The notes: a model not told the origin generated them from the letters alone. Positions 16,661 to 26,767 are shown, counted from the stretch's first letter. The stretch: DNA of 64,000 nucleotides from Phycicoccus sp. Soil748 (GCF_001428025.1 NZ_LMSC01000009.1:133896-197895), one strand, 5' to 3'. Numbers and translations: made by a program.

Positions 16661-17265
16661 AGCCAGCCGAACTCGTCGGCGATGCGGACCGCGTCAGCCC
16701 GGTTGCGCGCCATGGTCTTGCCGATCGCCGAGGACAGGTGGTTGCGCACGGTGCCCTCCGAAAGGCTCACGTGGCGCGCGATGTCCGCGACCGAACCACC
16801 CCCCCGGGCGGCGAGCAGCACCTCGGTCTCCCGGGCGGTGAGCGGCGACTCCCCGCCGGAGAGCGAGTCGGCCGCGAGCGCGGGGTCGACCACGCGCAGC
16901 CCTGCGGCGACGCGGCGTACCGCCTCCGCGAGCTGGCGCGCCGGGGTGTCCTTGACGACGAACCCGCTCGCGCCGGCCTGCAGGGCGCGCCGCAGGAACC
17001 CCGGGCGGCCGAACGTCGTCACGATGAGCACCCGTACCCCCGGCAGCGCCTCGTGCAGCGCGGCGGTGGCGGCGATCCCGTCGAGGCCGGGCATCTCCAC
17101 GTCGACGAGGGCGACGTCCGGTGAGGTGCGACGGGCAGCCTCGACCACCTCGTCGCCGCGGCCCACCTCGGACACGACCTCCATGTCGGGCTCGAGCCCG
17201 AGCAGCGTCGCGAGGGCGCCGCGCACCAGGGCCTGGTCGTCGGCGAGGAGCAGCCTGATCGTCAC
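16657..17265 (-). CDS. LuxR/NarL-family response regulator
   Basis: A DNA-binding response regulator of 202 residues. The receiver domain has LLLADDQALVRGALATLL, the phosphoacceptor Asp in DVALVDVEMPGLDG near residue 53, and the conserved Lys in GFVVKDTPARQLAEAVR. A C-terminal LuxR HTH follows (LTARETEVLLAARGGGSVADIARHVSLSEGTVRNHLSSAIGKTMARNRADAVR). Its GTG start overlaps the kinase stop (GTGA), and the two form a DesK/DesR-type pair. A 44-bp element repeated upstream of the kinase gene and of the ABC exporter at 25-26.7 kb is the likely binding site. Confidence 0.93.
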   Translation of the reverse strand: MTIRLLLADDQALVRGALATLLGLEPDMEVVSEVGRGDEVVEAARRTSPDVALVDVEMPGLDGIAATAALHEALPGVRVLIVTTFGRPGFLRRALQAGASGFVVKDTPARQLAEAVRRVAAGLRVVDPALAADSLSGGESPLTARETEVLLAARGGGSVADIARHVSLSEGTVRNHLSSAIGKTMARNRADAVRIADEFGWL

Positions 17266-18572
17266 GCGTCCACCTTCTCACCGGGGTCGACTCCGCCGCC
17301 GACGGGTCGGGCCGCCGTGCGCACGGCGAGCTCGAACCCGTGCGGCACCAACCCCCGTGTCCGCAGGTGCGCCCCCGCCGCTTCGGCGCGCTCGGTGAGG
17401 CCGAGCAGGCCCGTGCCGGGTGTGCCGGGCACGGGCCCGGTGCCGTCGTCGCGCACGCAGATTCCGGTTTCGTCGAGGGTGACGCTGCAGGTGGTGGCTC
17501 CGCTGTGCCGGATCACGTTGGTGACGCCCTCGCGCAGGGTCCAGGCACACACCTCGCGCAGCCGGGTGGGTACGGCGTCGACGGCGGTGGGGAGGTCGGC
17601 CTCGATCCCGGCCGTGGCGAGGGCTGCCCGCGCGCGGGCGAGCTCGGCCGGCAGGGACATCTCGCGGAACCCGACCACCGCCTGGCGGACGTCTGCCAAG
17701 GCGTCGCGCGCGAGCCGCTCGAGGTCGGCGACCTCGGCGCGGGCCCGCTCGGGGCTGACCTCGAGGAGTCGGGCGGCGAGCTCGGCCTTGACCGTGATGA
17801 CGGTCAGACTGTGGCCGAGGATGTCGTGGACGTCGCGGGCCATCCGGTTGCGCTCCTCCTGGATGGCCAGCTGCGCGTTCTCCTGGCGCGCCTCGGCGAG
17901 GGCGCGCTGGCGCTGCGCCGCCACCATGGCCCCGGTGACGGCAGCCATGGCGAGGACCATGGACATGCTGATGCTCGCGTCGTGGGTCCAGGTGTCGACG
18001 TGGAAGGTGAGGAACTCGTAGAGGACCACCAGGACCAGGCCGAGGACCAGGCCCAGCCGCAGCCGGAACGTCCACAGCCCCGAGACCGCGAGGAAGACCC
18101 AGGTGCTGGCGCCCTCCTGTCCCACCGTGACGGTCGACAGGGCGGCCAGCACCGCCAGGCCCACCCAGGACAACAGCCCGACCCGGGAGACGTACCAGGT
18201 GCGCGGCGGAGTGCCCAGCGCCCCCCAGACGGCTCGACGCAGGTGCAGGAAGTGGGCGAGGTAGAGGACGACGAACGCGACGAGCACCGTCAGCGCCGTG
18301 TCCCCGCGCAGCTCGGTCCGGTCGCTCCACGCCGCGGAGAAGGCGTCGGAGAGGAACACGAGCCAGATGCCGGCGAAGAACACGCCGAGCAGGCGCCCGC
18401 TGAGCGGCTGGTCCTCGTCGCCGGTGAGCAGCCGGGGACGCGGCTCGGCGAACTCCTCGGCAGGCCGGGGCTCGGGGTGCGTGCTCACAGCCCCAAGCCT
18501 CGCAGAGTCGACCTCCGTCGCGGCGGCGAGTGCGGCGATCAGGCGCGAACGGAGCGTCGGCCGGGGCGCCAT
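17262..18572 (-). CDS. DesK-type sensor histidine kinase
   Basis: A membrane histidine kinase of 436 residues. About five to six membrane helices occupy residues 65-215; the HisKA_3 box has the phosphoacceptor His in EERNRMARDVHDILGHSLTV; the ATP-binding domain has REGVTNVIRHSGATTCSV (N box) and GTGLLGLTERAEAAGAHL (G box). I chose the ATG at 18572 with GAGG 7 nt upstream; a GTG at 18488 is an alternative. No extracellular sensor domain is present, so the membrane part is likely the sensor, as in lipid or antibiotic sensing kinases. The promoter region carries the 44-bp operator. Confidence 0.9.
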   Translation of the reverse strand: MAPRPTLRSRLIAALAAATEVDSARLGAVSTHPEPRPAEEFAEPRPRLLTGDEDQPLSGRLLGVFFAGIWLVFLSDAFSAAWSDRTELRGDTALTVLVAFVVLYLAHFLHLRRAVWGALGTPPRTWYVSRVGLLSWVGLAVLAALSTVTVGQEGASTWVFLAVSGLWTFRLRLGLVLGLVLVVLYEFLTFHVDTWTHDASISMSMVLAMAAVTGAMVAAQRQRALAEARQENAQLAIQEERNRMARDVHDILGHSLTVITVKAELAARLLEVSPERARAEVADLERLARDALADVRQAVVGFREMSLPAELARARAALATAGIEADLPTAVDAVPTRLREVCAWTLREGVTNVIRHSGATTCSVTLDETGICVRDDGTGPVPGTPGTGLLGLTERAEAAGAHLRTRGLVPHGFELAVRTAARPVGGGVDPGEKVDA

Positions 18573-18621
18573 AGCGATCCTCGCGTGGTCATGACCCCAC
18601 CGTGCCGCCGGCCTCCCGGTG

Positions 18622-18665
18622 GGACCCGCGACGCGCGTCACGACCTGGCCGTGACGTCTGTCAGG
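18622..18665 (-). promoter_or_regulatory. Copy 1 of a 44-bp operator-like element, upstream of the kinase gene
   Basis: Read on the minus strand it starts CCTGACAGACGTCA and continues with TCGTGACGC and CGTCGC. 36 of 44 positions are identical to 26768-26811, with no gaps. Within it are TGAC-N4-GTCA type dyads and CGTCA-N11-TGACG. It lies about 50 bp upstream of the kinase ATG and overlaps the last codon of the NAT gene. The duplication is directly seen; binding by the adjacent response regulator is inferred. Confidence 0.75.
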
Positions 18666-19494
18666 GATCCTTCAGCTTGTCCAGGAGGCGGCTGCGCTCG
18701 TCGGCCGTCAGCGGCACGCCCAGCGCGGTGAGCCACTCGTCGTGCTCTCCGGGGCGCAGGGGTCGGTGCTCGGTCGGCTGCCCGGGAGTGCGGATGGTCA
18801 GGGTCTCCTCGGTCACCGCGACATGGCTGCCGGACAGGTGCTTGGTGAGGATGAGTCCCTGCGTGAAGTGGGACCCGGGGAACGTGCTCGTGAAGTGGTG
18901 GCCCATGACCACGTCGACAGGCCGCACCTCGAGCTCGTCGGTCGTGTGGGTCACCTCCCAGCCCCCGTCGCGGTGCCGGTCCAGGGCCCAGCCACCTCGG
19001 GTGTGGCGCATGCGGTAGCGCCAGCCCGGCAGGTAGTCGTCCTCGGCCCCGTCGACCATCGGTATCGGGCGGCGCAGGCTCATGCCGAAGCCCGGGTCGC
19101 AGAGCAGTCGCTCCCCGTCGAGGACGACATCGACGACCATGTGCGTGCGGCCCTGCTGGCTGCCGGTCGTCGGGTCGCCAACCCGTCCCAGGTGGCGCCT
19201 GACGTCGTAGCCGAGGCGTTGCAGGGCGGCGGCGAAGATCGTGCTGTGCTCGAAGCAGTAGCCGCCACGGCCCCGGCCGACGAACTTCTCCTGCACCCGG
19301 TCGAGGGAGACGCCGGGGTGCTGGCCGAGGAACACGTCGATGTTGTCGAACGTGAAGGTGCGGACGTGCCGCTCGTGCAGCTCGGCGAGCGCTCCCCAGC
19401 TCGGGGCCACAGCCGGCAGCTGGAGACGGTGCAGGTAACCGGCCAGGTCGAGGCCGTCGGCCTGCCACTCGTCGGCGCCCGTGCTCACGGCCAC
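18661..19494 (-). CDS. nat: Arylamine N-acetyltransferase (NAT)
   Basis: Acetyl-CoA-dependent arylamine/arylhydrazine N-acetyltransferase, 277 residues. The Cys-His-Asp triad is visible: Cys in GRGGYCFEHSTIF, His in GRTHMVVDVV and Asp in LLCDPGFGMSLRRPIP. The N-terminal helical part begins LDLAGYLHRLQL. I chose the GTG at 19494 because GGAGGAG lies 6 nt upstream; the GTG six bases later is also possible. NATs can inactivate arylamine drugs such as isoniazid. It precedes the kinase/regulator genes on the same strand, but the operator between them suggests separate promoters. Confidence 0.92.
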   Translation of the reverse strand: MAVSTGADEWQADGLDLAGYLHRLQLPAVAPSWGALAELHERHVRTFTFDNIDVFLGQHPGVSLDRVQEKFVGRGRGGYCFEHSTIFAAALQRLGYDVRRHLGRVGDPTTGSQQGRTHMVVDVVLDGERLLCDPGFGMSLRRPIPMVDGAEDDYLPGWRYRMRHTRGGWALDRHRDGGWEVTHTTDELEVRPVDVVMGHHFTSTFPGSHFTQGLILTKHLSGSHVAVTEETLTIRTPGQPTEHRPLRPGEHDEWLTALGVPLTADERSRLLDKLKDP

Positions 19495-19522
19495 GACGGC
19501 TCCTCCTCTGCCGGGCTCGTGG

Positions 19523-19957
19523 TCAGTCGAGGCAGAACTCGTTGCCCTCGACGTCCTGCATGACCAGGCACGACTCGTTCTCCTCGTCGGCCTCCAGCAG
19601 GCGCAGCCTGGTCGCGCCCAGCGGCAGAAGGCGAGCGCACTCGGCCTCAAGCGCGGCGAGGCGCTCCTCACCCACCATGCCCGTCCCGACGCGGACGTCG
19701 AGGTGCACGCGGTTCTTGACGACCTTGCCCTCGGGGACTCGCTGGAAGAACAGCCGTGGACCCGCTCCGTCCGGGTCGACGCAGGCGAAGGCGGAGTCCT
19801 GCTTCTCTGGCGGCAGGGACGCGTTGAAGTCGTCCCACGACTCGAACCCGGGCGGTGCGGGCGGGACGACGTACCCCAGTACCTCGCACCAGAAGCGGGC
19901 GACCCGCTCGGGCTGGGCGCAGTCGAAGGTGATCTGGACCTGCTTCACCGAAGGCAT
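19523..19957 (-). CDS. VOC-family (glyoxalase-like) protein
   Basis: A 144-residue vicinal-oxygen-chelate protein. The two paired beta-alpha-beta-beta-beta modules are recognisable: VQITFDCAQPERVARFWCEVLGY at the start, then KNRVHLDVRVG and LVMQDVEGNEFCLD at the end. It resembles actinobacterial glyoxalase-like proteins of unknown substrate. Members of this fold include resistance proteins and dioxygenases, so the reaction cannot be given. It is followed by NAT 28 bp downstream on the same strand. Confidence 0.85.
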   Translation of the reverse strand: MPSVKQVQITFDCAQPERVARFWCEVLGYVVPPAPPGFESWDDFNASLPPEKQDSAFACVDPDGAGPRLFFQRVPEGKVVKNRVHLDVRVGTGMVGEERLAALEAECARLLPLGATRLRLLEADEENESCLVMQDVEGNEFCLD

Positions 19958-20016
19958 GCGCCCACCCTAGGGAAGGGGGCTGACAGCCACCACGACATTT
20001 CTTCGCAGGCCCGGCG

Positions 20017-20364
20017 CTAGCCCAGACGAGCGAGCTTGGCCTCGACGAGCCTGCGCACCAGCTCGTCGGGCAGGGGCTGGTCGACCGCGAAGTGCAGGGA
20101 GCCGCTCGTGTGCTCGTAGTCCTCGAGGGCGTCACCCAGGTCCGCCAGCACGGTGCCGCTGTGGGGCAGGTAGGCCAGGTGGTTCGTGAACGCCGCGAAC
20201 CCGGCGACCACCTTCCCGCCGACCCGGAACGCCGGCATGCCGTAGGAGATGCACTCCTGCGCGTCCGGCACGACCTCGAGGATCGACCGGCGCAGCGCCT
20301 CGAGGGTGCTCTTCTTCGGCTCCTCCAGTAGTGCCAGGTAGGCGTCCACCTCGTCAGCGGTCAT
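20017..20364 (-). CDS. DUF1801 (YdhG-like) protein
   Basis: A 115-residue protein of the DUF1801/YdhG fold: EEPKKSTLEALRRSILEVVPDAQECISYGMPAFRVGGKVVAGFAAFTNHL is its core, with the typical LPHSG and the C-terminal LHFAVDQPLPDELVRRLVEAKLA. This family has been described as iron chaperone-like in eukaryotic frataxin comparisons and is otherwise uncharacterised. It is divergent from the reductase-like gene at 20502. Confidence 0.85.
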   Translation of the reverse strand: MTADEVDAYLALLEEPKKSTLEALRRSILEVVPDAQECISYGMPAFRVGGKVVAGFAAFTNHLAYLPHSGTVLADLGDALEDYEHTSGSLHFAVDQPLPDELVRRLVEAKLARLG

Positions 20365-20501
20365 GGCAGACAGTCTCCCCGAAGTCGGCCACGACGGAAG
20401 AGGCGAACTCGGCCCCCCACCCCGGCCGATGAGTATGTTCGGTCGGTCGGGTCAGTCCTCGCAGGACCAGCCCGCCCGACTGCCGACCGAGGAGAGCGCC
20501 G

Positions 20502-21137
20502 ATGTCACGCACACGGATCCACAACTTCGCCATCTCGCTCGACGGCTTCGCCACGGGCGAGCCACAGACGCTCGAGACCCCGTTCGGCCATGCCGGCCAG
20601 CGGCTGCACACCTGGATGTTCGCCACGCAGTACTGGGATCCCAGCGGGAGCGACGGTGTCGACAACGCCTTCGCCCGACGCTTCGACCACGGCGTGGGGG
20701 CCGAGATCATGGGCGCCAACAAGTTCGGCCCGCCCGGCTGGGGGGACGACCCGGACTGGAAGGGCTGGTGGGGTCCGAACCCGCCCTTCCACACACCGAC
20801 CTTCGTCCTGACCCACCACCCGCGGCCCCCGATGGAGATGGAGGGCGGCACCACCTTCCACTTCCTCGACGCGACACCGGCCGAGGCGCTCGAGGTCGCC
20901 CGGGAGGCAGCCGGAGGGCTGGACGTCCGCATCGGCGGGGGTGCCACGGTCGTGCGCGAGTTCCTCCTGGCTGGCCTCGTCGACCACATGCACCTCGTCC
21001 AGGTGCCCATCGTGCTCGGCCGCGGCGTGCGCCTGTGGGACGGGCTCGAGGCCGTCGAGGAGGCGTTCGACGTCGAGACGGTCTCCTCCCCCAACGGCGT
21101 CACGCACCTCACGTTCTCCCGCAGGGCGGTCGCGTAG
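20502..21137 (+). CDS. Dihydrofolate reductase family (RibD C-terminal-like) protein
   Basis: A 211-residue NADPH-dependent reductase-like protein. It begins RIHNFAISLDGFATGEPQ, as is typical for the RibD-C/DHFR-like proteins common in actinobacteria, and has VRIGGGATVVREFLLAGLVDHMHLVQVPIVLGRG near residue 145. Neither folate nor riboflavin biosynthesis is implied by the neighbours; substrates of these single-domain paralogues are unknown. The ATG has GGAGAG 7 nt upstream. Confidence 0.88.
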   Translation: MSRTRIHNFAISLDGFATGEPQTLETPFGHAGQRLHTWMFATQYWDPSGSDGVDNAFARRFDHGVGAEIMGANKFGPPGWGDDPDWKGWWGPNPPFHTPTFVLTHHPRPPMEMEGGTTFHFLDATPAEALEVAREAAGGLDVRIGGGATVVREFLLAGLVDHMHLVQVPIVLGRGVRLWDGLEAVEEAFDVETVSSPNGVTHLTFSRRAVA

Positions 21138-21276
21138 CCGCAGCCATTCGGGTTGCCTCGTCAGCCTTCCGTCTGGTCAGAGCTAGGTCTTGGTGCTCAG
21201 GTGTGCTGCCCCTGATCGATGGTTCCCTTGGCTCGTGGGACCAGGACAGCGTGGGCGGGACACCAGTCATCTCGGG

Positions 21277-21678
21277 ATGGGTTACGGCCACCTGGTGGTC
21301 GGCGCCGCTGCACTGGTGTTCGCAGGATCGATGATCATCACCGCACGAGGCCCGGGTGCCGAGCTGGGAGGCGTCTTCCTGGTCCCCGGAATCGTGCTCG
21401 CGCTGGCAGCCGCTGCCTTCACCGCTGCGGCACTGCGCGTGGTGGCACGGCCGCAGGCAGGCCGCGCAGGTCCTCTGTCGCTGATCCTCAGCACCATAGA
21501 GCTCGTGGCCGGGACGGCCACGACCGTCGGGCTGGTCGTCGCGACGACCAGCTATGGCGAGATCGCGCCATGGCGCTCACCGCTGTTGCTGCCGTCCGTG
21601 CTGCTGCTGGCGCTCGGTGTGACCGGGATCCGGATGGAGGTTGCGCACCGCGGCCGCGGCTCTCGGCCGGCCCGCTGA
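21277..21678 (+). CDS. Small four-helix membrane protein
   Basis: A 133-residue protein with four hydrophobic helices at about 5-22, 30-52, 67-88 and 97-115 and a basic tail. I do not recognise a family. The start has a weak Shine-Dalgarno. Composition and codon use fit its neighbours, so it is likely real, but no motif gives a function. Confidence 0.55.
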   Translation: MGYGHLVVGAAALVFAGSMIITARGPGAELGGVFLVPGIVLALAAAAFTAAALRVVARPQAGRAGPLSLILSTIELVAGTATTVGLVVATTSYGEIAPWRSPLLLPSVLLLALGVTGIRMEVAHRGRGSRPAR

Positions 21679-21791
21679 CGTGCCGTCCCTCGCGCTGACG
21701 TGCCGTAGCGCGAGCCCGCACCCAGGCCTCTGCGAAGCCAGCACACCCCCGCCTTCAGCCGTCGACCTCGTCCGAGGGATACGGTCGCGAG

Positions 21792-22646
21792 GTGTCCTTG
21801 GCCGTCGCAGTGCCCTGTGCCGTGCTGTCCGCGGTGGCGTACGGCACGGCCACGGCCGTCCAGCACCGGGTGGCGCACCGCGGGAGCGGCCGCGCCGACG
21901 CCCGCGGCGTCGTCGCCCTCCTGCGCGACCCGCGGTGGCTGGCCGCCGCGGGCGGCGACACCGTCGGACTGGCCCTGCAGGTCGTCGCCCTGGCGACCGG
22001 CCCTGTGCTGCTCGTCCAGCCGCTGCTCGTCCTCGCGGTTCCCGTGGCGCTACCCGTGGGGCACCGGCTCGGCGGACCTGTCCCCGGCCTGCGTGACTAT
22101 GCCGCCTGCGTCGGCATCCTGGGCTCCCTCGCCGTCTTCTTCGCCCTGGTCGGCGACCCCGGCCGGGCGTCCCCGCTCTCGGCGGCCGCAGCAGCCTGGT
22201 CCGTGGCGTGTGCGGCCGCCGTCGGGACCGTCGTGGTCCTCGCCGTCAGGGCTTCGTCCCCGCAGGTCCGGGCCGCGGCCTACGGTGCGCTGGCCGGGGC
22301 CTGGTTCGGTCTCGTCGGGGTGCTGCTGGACTCGGTGGCGACGCTCTGGCAGGGCTCCGGTCCGTCCACCCTCGTGCACCCCGAGGGGTGGGTGCCGCTC
22401 GGGTGCCTTCTCCTGGTGGGCGCCTCCGCACTCGTGCTGACGCAGGTCTCCTTCCAGGTGGGACCACTGGCCGCGAGCTTCCCGGCCAACGAAGCCACCG
22501 CTCCCGTCGTCGCCGTGCTGCTCGGCGCCTCCCTGCTGCACGAGCGGCTGCCCCTCTCCCCCGGGCACCTCGCGGCGTACCTGGTGTGCGTGGGCGTGGT
22601 GACGGTCGGCGCTGCCCAGCTGGCCCGAGGGCTCGTCGACGGCTGA
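21792..22646 (+). CDS. DMT/EamA-like membrane transporter
   Basis: A 284-residue membrane protein with about nine to ten helices. The start (LAVPCAVLSAVAYGTATAVQHRVAHRG) and the C-terminal half (VSFQVGPLAASFPANEATAPVVAVLLGASLLHERLPLSPGHLAAY) resemble drug/metabolite-superfamily proteins of the actinobacterial EamA/NIPA-like type. Substrate is unknown. The start is a GTG directly at the first helix. Confidence 0.75.
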   Translation: MSLAVAVPCAVLSAVAYGTATAVQHRVAHRGSGRADARGVVALLRDPRWLAAAGGDTVGLALQVVALATGPVLLVQPLLVLAVPVALPVGHRLGGPVPGLRDYAACVGILGSLAVFFALVGDPGRASPLSAAAAAWSVACAAAVGTVVVLAVRASSPQVRAAAYGALAGAWFGLVGVLLDSVATLWQGSGPSTLVHPEGWVPLGCLLLVGASALVLTQVSFQVGPLAASFPANEATAPVVAVLLGASLLHERLPLSPGHLAAYLVCVGVVTVGAAQLARGLVDG

Positions 22647-22680
22647 CCCGCCCCAGCCTCCGTGCTGTACGGTCCGCTCC

Positions 22681-23043
22681 GTGAAGCTGGCGCGAGTGCG
22701 GGGTCCTCGTCAGATCGACGACGCGGCGCGGTGGACGCCCGCCCGTCCGAGGGGCCTGCGGTACTGGGTCGCGCTCGCGTCGGTGGTGCTCATCGGGTCC
22801 GTGGTCACGGCTCGCTGGGGATGGGTCGTGCTGCTCGCCTACCTCGCCGTCGGCATCCGCCACACGCTCATCCACCCACCGCAGCACTTCTGGAGATCCC
22901 AGCCAGGAGGCGACGACGAGTCGGGCGCGTCCACGGTCGTGTGGGCCGTCCTGGTGACGTGGTCCTCGTGGCGGCTCTGGCGCCACCTCCGCACGTCTTC
23001 GTCGCCGGGCCCGGCACCGTCGCAGGACCGCCCGGCGGCCGGC
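22681..23043 (+). other. Gene-less stretch with a doubtful membrane-protein reading
   Basis: From the GTG at 22681 a plus-strand frame encodes a plausible basic N-terminus followed by two hydrophobic helices (about residues 26-65) and a polar tail. The frame then has no stop and runs on across the opposite-strand peptidase gene to 23934, which cannot be right. Either this is a chance reading or a small membrane protein whose stop was lost by a frameshift or sequencing error near 22950-23040. I see no other gene in the 397-bp gap. Confidence 0.3.
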
Positions 23044-23658
23044 CTACGCCCCGACCGCCTCTCCCGTGCGCGGAAGGGAGCCCAGGAAGGTGACGCGGAC
23101 CGGTCGGGCCTGCTCCACGTCGACGCGGTCGAGGGCCTGGACGTGCAGGTGTGGCTCGGTGCTGTTGCCGGAGTTGCCGCACCGACCCACCTCCTGCCCG
23201 ACCCGCACCACCTCCCCCACCCGGACGTCGACGCTGCCCTGCTGCAGGTGGCACAGGGCGACGACGGCGCCGGGACGCGTCTGGACGAGGACGTGGTTGC
23301 CCGCGAGGGCGGCCCAGCCTGCCGCCGCTCGCCGTCCCTGGGTGAGGGCATAGGTGACAGAGGGGAGCCCGCGGTGTGCCGCATGGTCCTCCTGACCGTC
23401 GTCCGCCGCGACGACCAGTCCCTCGACCGGGGCCAGAACCTCCCGGCCGAAGCCTGGAAAGCGTTGCGGCGGCTCGGTAACCACGAGCGTACGGAACCGT
23501 ACGGGGGCAGACCTTCCCCCGGCGTCCACGGGCACGAAGTCGATGGCGAACGAGCTGGCGAACGCCGTGGTGCCGTGGCTGGGCACGCGGTCGGCAGGAC
23601 TGTTCTGCACCAGCCACCGTCCGTGGAACGGGAACGCCAGGTCCAACGCCTCCTGCAC
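23044..23658 (-). CDS. M23/LytM-like peptidase domain protein
   Basis: A 204-residue protein ending in a LytM-like fold: NHVLVQTRPGAVVALCHLQQGSV, VRVGEVVRVGQEVGRCGNSGNSTEPHLHVQ. The HxH zinc pair (HLHVQ) and the conserved GNSGNS loop are present. The upstream metal Asp is in AIDFVPVD, but the usual first His is replaced. No signal peptide is seen, so it may act inside the cell or be inactive. Start: GTG at 23658, with GGAGGAG six bases upstream. It resembles small cytosolic M23 proteins seen in actinobacteria. Confidence 0.82.
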   Translation of the reverse strand: MQEALDLAFPFHGRWLVQNSPADRVPSHGTTAFASSFAIDFVPVDAGGRSAPVRFRTLVVTEPPQRFPGFGREVLAPVEGLVVAADDGQEDHAAHRGLPSVTYALTQGRRAAAGWAALAGNHVLVQTRPGAVVALCHLQQGSVDVRVGEVVRVGQEVGRCGNSGNSTEPHLHVQALDRVDVEQARPVRVTFLGSLPRTGEAVGA

Positions 23659-23768
23659 CGCGCCTCCTCCCAGCGACCAGCACCCGTTCCGGGTATCAGC
23701 AGCCCACCACGCCACCTCCTTGACGACAAGAGGTTGGGCAACCCGCCCACCCCAGGTTGGAGGTCGTC

Positions 23769-24017
23769 ATGCGTGACGAGTTCACAGCCCGGGTCTCGAG
23801 CCTGGCCGTCATCGTGTCAGCCCTCTCGACCCTGGGAGCAGTCATCTACCTGTCGGTGCGGGGCCAACAGGTCAACGAGTACCTCGCCGGCCTGGCGGGG
23901 CTCACCATCGGAGCGCTCCTGCCCTCCCCGCTGACGTCGGCGCGCAGCGCCCCGACTCAGCGGCGGGCGCGCGCGCTCAGCCTCACCCCTCCAGTCGACG
24001 GTCCCCGGAGTCCGTGA
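23769..24017 (+). CDS. Small membrane protein
   Basis: An 82-residue reading with a clear GGAGG five bases before its ATG. It has a hydrophobic helix at about residues 10-30, a second weaker one at about 40-55 and a basic, Ser/Pro-rich tail. The 3' end overlaps the convergent epimerase gene by 35 bp. No family recognised. Confidence 0.5.
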   Translation: MRDEFTARVSSLAVIVSALSTLGAVIYLSVRGQQVNEYLAGLAGLTIGALLPSPLTSARSAPTQRRARALSLTPPVDGPRSP

Positions 24018-24894
24018 GCACGTCGCGCCACGAGTGCTGGGGCTCGTACCCGAGCAGCCGGCGAGCCTTGTCGATGGAGTAGAACGTCTCGTCGGGCTCC
24101 ATCTCGCGACGCACGTCGACGCCGTCGTAGAACCGGTCCACGACCTCCTGCGACGTGGCCGCCACCGACAGGTCGGCGTTGGCGACGTTGAACACCTCGT
24201 AGCCGAGTCCGTCGACCTCCAGGCAGCGCTGCACCATCTGGCCAAGGTCACGGGTGTCGATGTAGGCGAACACATTTCGTCGCCGCAGGGCCGGGTCCGC
24301 GAGGAAGTCAGGGAACTTCTCGGCGTACTCGTGCGGCTCGATGACGTTGTTGATGCGCAGGCCGTAGACGTCGGCACCGGTGCGCGCCTGGAACGACCGG
24401 GCGGTCACCTCGTTTGCCACCTTCGACATCGCGTACGAGTCCTCCGGCACCGTGGGGTGCTCCTCGTCCACCGGCACGTAGAGCGGTCGTCGCTCGCCCT
24501 GGGCGAAGCAGATCCCGTAGGTCGTCTCCGAGGACGCGAAGACCACCTTGCGCACGCCGAGCCGGGTCGCAGCCTCCAGCACGTTGTAGGTGCTCAGGAC
24601 GTTGGTGGCGTACGTCCTCGCGTCGGAGGTGAGCAGGATCGCCGGCACCGCCGCGAAGTGCACCACCGCGTCGTACGCGGGCTTCTCAGGGAGCTCCAGC
24701 TCCTCGAAGGTCGCCAGCCCGGCGAGGGCCGAGTACACCTCGCCGGTGTCGGTGAGGTCGACCCTGAGGTCGGTGATGCCGGGGTGCCCGAGGGGGACGA
24801 GGTCGGCGTTGGTGACGTGGTGGCCCTGTCCGGCCAGGTATGGCGCCACGTGCTTGCCGGCCTTGCCGCTGCCTCCGGTGAAGAAGATCCGCAT
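23983..24894 (-). CDS. NAD-dependent epimerase/dehydratase
   Basis: An extended short-chain dehydrogenase, 303 residues. It starts with the nucleotide-binding GXXGXXG form MRIFFTGGSGKAGKHVAPYL, then DLRVDLTD for the adenine site. The catalytic motif is YAMSKVANE with Tyr and Lys near residue 155, preceded by SSETTYG. It resembles nucleoside-diphosphate-sugar epimerases, but this subfamily often sits alone and no sugar-pathway genes are nearby. The ATG at 24894 begins exactly at the Rossmann strand. Confidence 0.87.
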   Translation of the reverse strand: MRIFFTGGSGKAGKHVAPYLAGQGHHVTNADLVPLGHPGITDLRVDLTDTGEVYSALAGLATFEELELPEKPAYDAVVHFAAVPAILLTSDARTYATNVLSTYNVLEAATRLGVRKVVFASSETTYGICFAQGERRPLYVPVDEEHPTVPEDSYAMSKVANEVTARSFQARTGADVYGLRINNVIEPHEYAEKFPDFLADPALRRRNVFAYIDTRDLGQMVQRCLEVDGLGYEVFNVANADLSVAATSQEVVDRFYDGVDVRREMEPDETFYSIDKARRLLGYEPQHSWRDVLTDSGDRRLEG

Positions 24895-25011
24895 ACCCCG
24901 ATCCAAACACCTCGGCGCCGGCGGCACCTCCCGAGCGACTCGTCGTGCTGCCTGGCCGAGGCGCCCGGGCGGGGAGACGATGATCCCCCAGGGCCGTGGC
25001 GGGACGGAGGC

Positions 25012-25796
25012 TCAGACGCGGGCGGTGTCCCGGCCGAAGCGCCATACCGCGCCCCCGACGAACACGGCCAACCAGACGAGGACGTTCACCACGGCGGCCC
25101 AGCCCGGTGCGTCGCCGGTCAGGGGTGCGTGCACCACCTCGTTGAGGCCGTACATCGGCGTGAAGTGGGCGATCGTCCGGAACGTCGGGCTCATCTCCTC
25201 CAACGGCAGGAAGAGCCCACCGAGGAAGGCGAACAGGGCGAGGCCGGGACCGAGGATCTGCATCACGTTCTCGCTCGGCAGCAGGTAGCCCATGAAGACG
25301 CCGAACGCTGCGAAGACGAGCGACCCGACCCACACGGCGACCCCCGTGACGAGCCACACCGACGTGTCCATGTGCGCCCCGGTGAGGGCGCCGGCGGCAT
25401 AGGTCACGACCACCGACAGGGCCCCGAGCAGCATGGCGACGAGCACCTTCACCGAGATGTATGCCGTGGAGCTCAGCGGCGTGAGGCGCAGTTGGCGGCT
25501 CCAGCCCTGGCTGCGTTCGACCGCGACCATCGCCCCGCCGCCGGTCGTCGACAGCATCGCCCCGTAGAGGGCCATGCTGACCATGATGAAGGCGGCGACG
25601 TTGCCGTGGCCGGCGCTCTCGTCCGAGTAGGACTTGCCCGTGCCGAACAGCAGGAAGAACAGCACCGGCATGACGACGGAGAAGATGACGGTGCGGCGGT
25701 TGCGGAGCATGCGGCGCAGCTCGAGGCGCACCAGCGTGGAGTTGAAGCTCCCGAAGCGTGGGACGGACCGCTCATTGGCGGCCAGGTCGGCGGTGG

Positions 25797-25800
<4 letters not shown>
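25012..25800 (-). CDS. ABC-2 type exporter permease
   Basis: A membrane permease of 262 residues with six helices. The first cytoplasmic section (NSTLVRLELRRMLRNRRTVIFSVVMPVLFFLLFG) and the segment GGGAMVAVERSQGWSRQLRLTPLSSTAYISVKVL are typical of ABC-2 exporters. Its start overlaps the ATPase stop by 4 nt. Together with the ATPase and the likely response-regulator operator, it looks like an antimicrobial- or lipid-related exporter of the DesKR-controlled type. Confidence 0.9.
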
Positions 25801-26738
<938 letters not shown>

Positions 26739-26767
26739 GGCAGGAGCCTGCCGGACCGGACAGGCGT

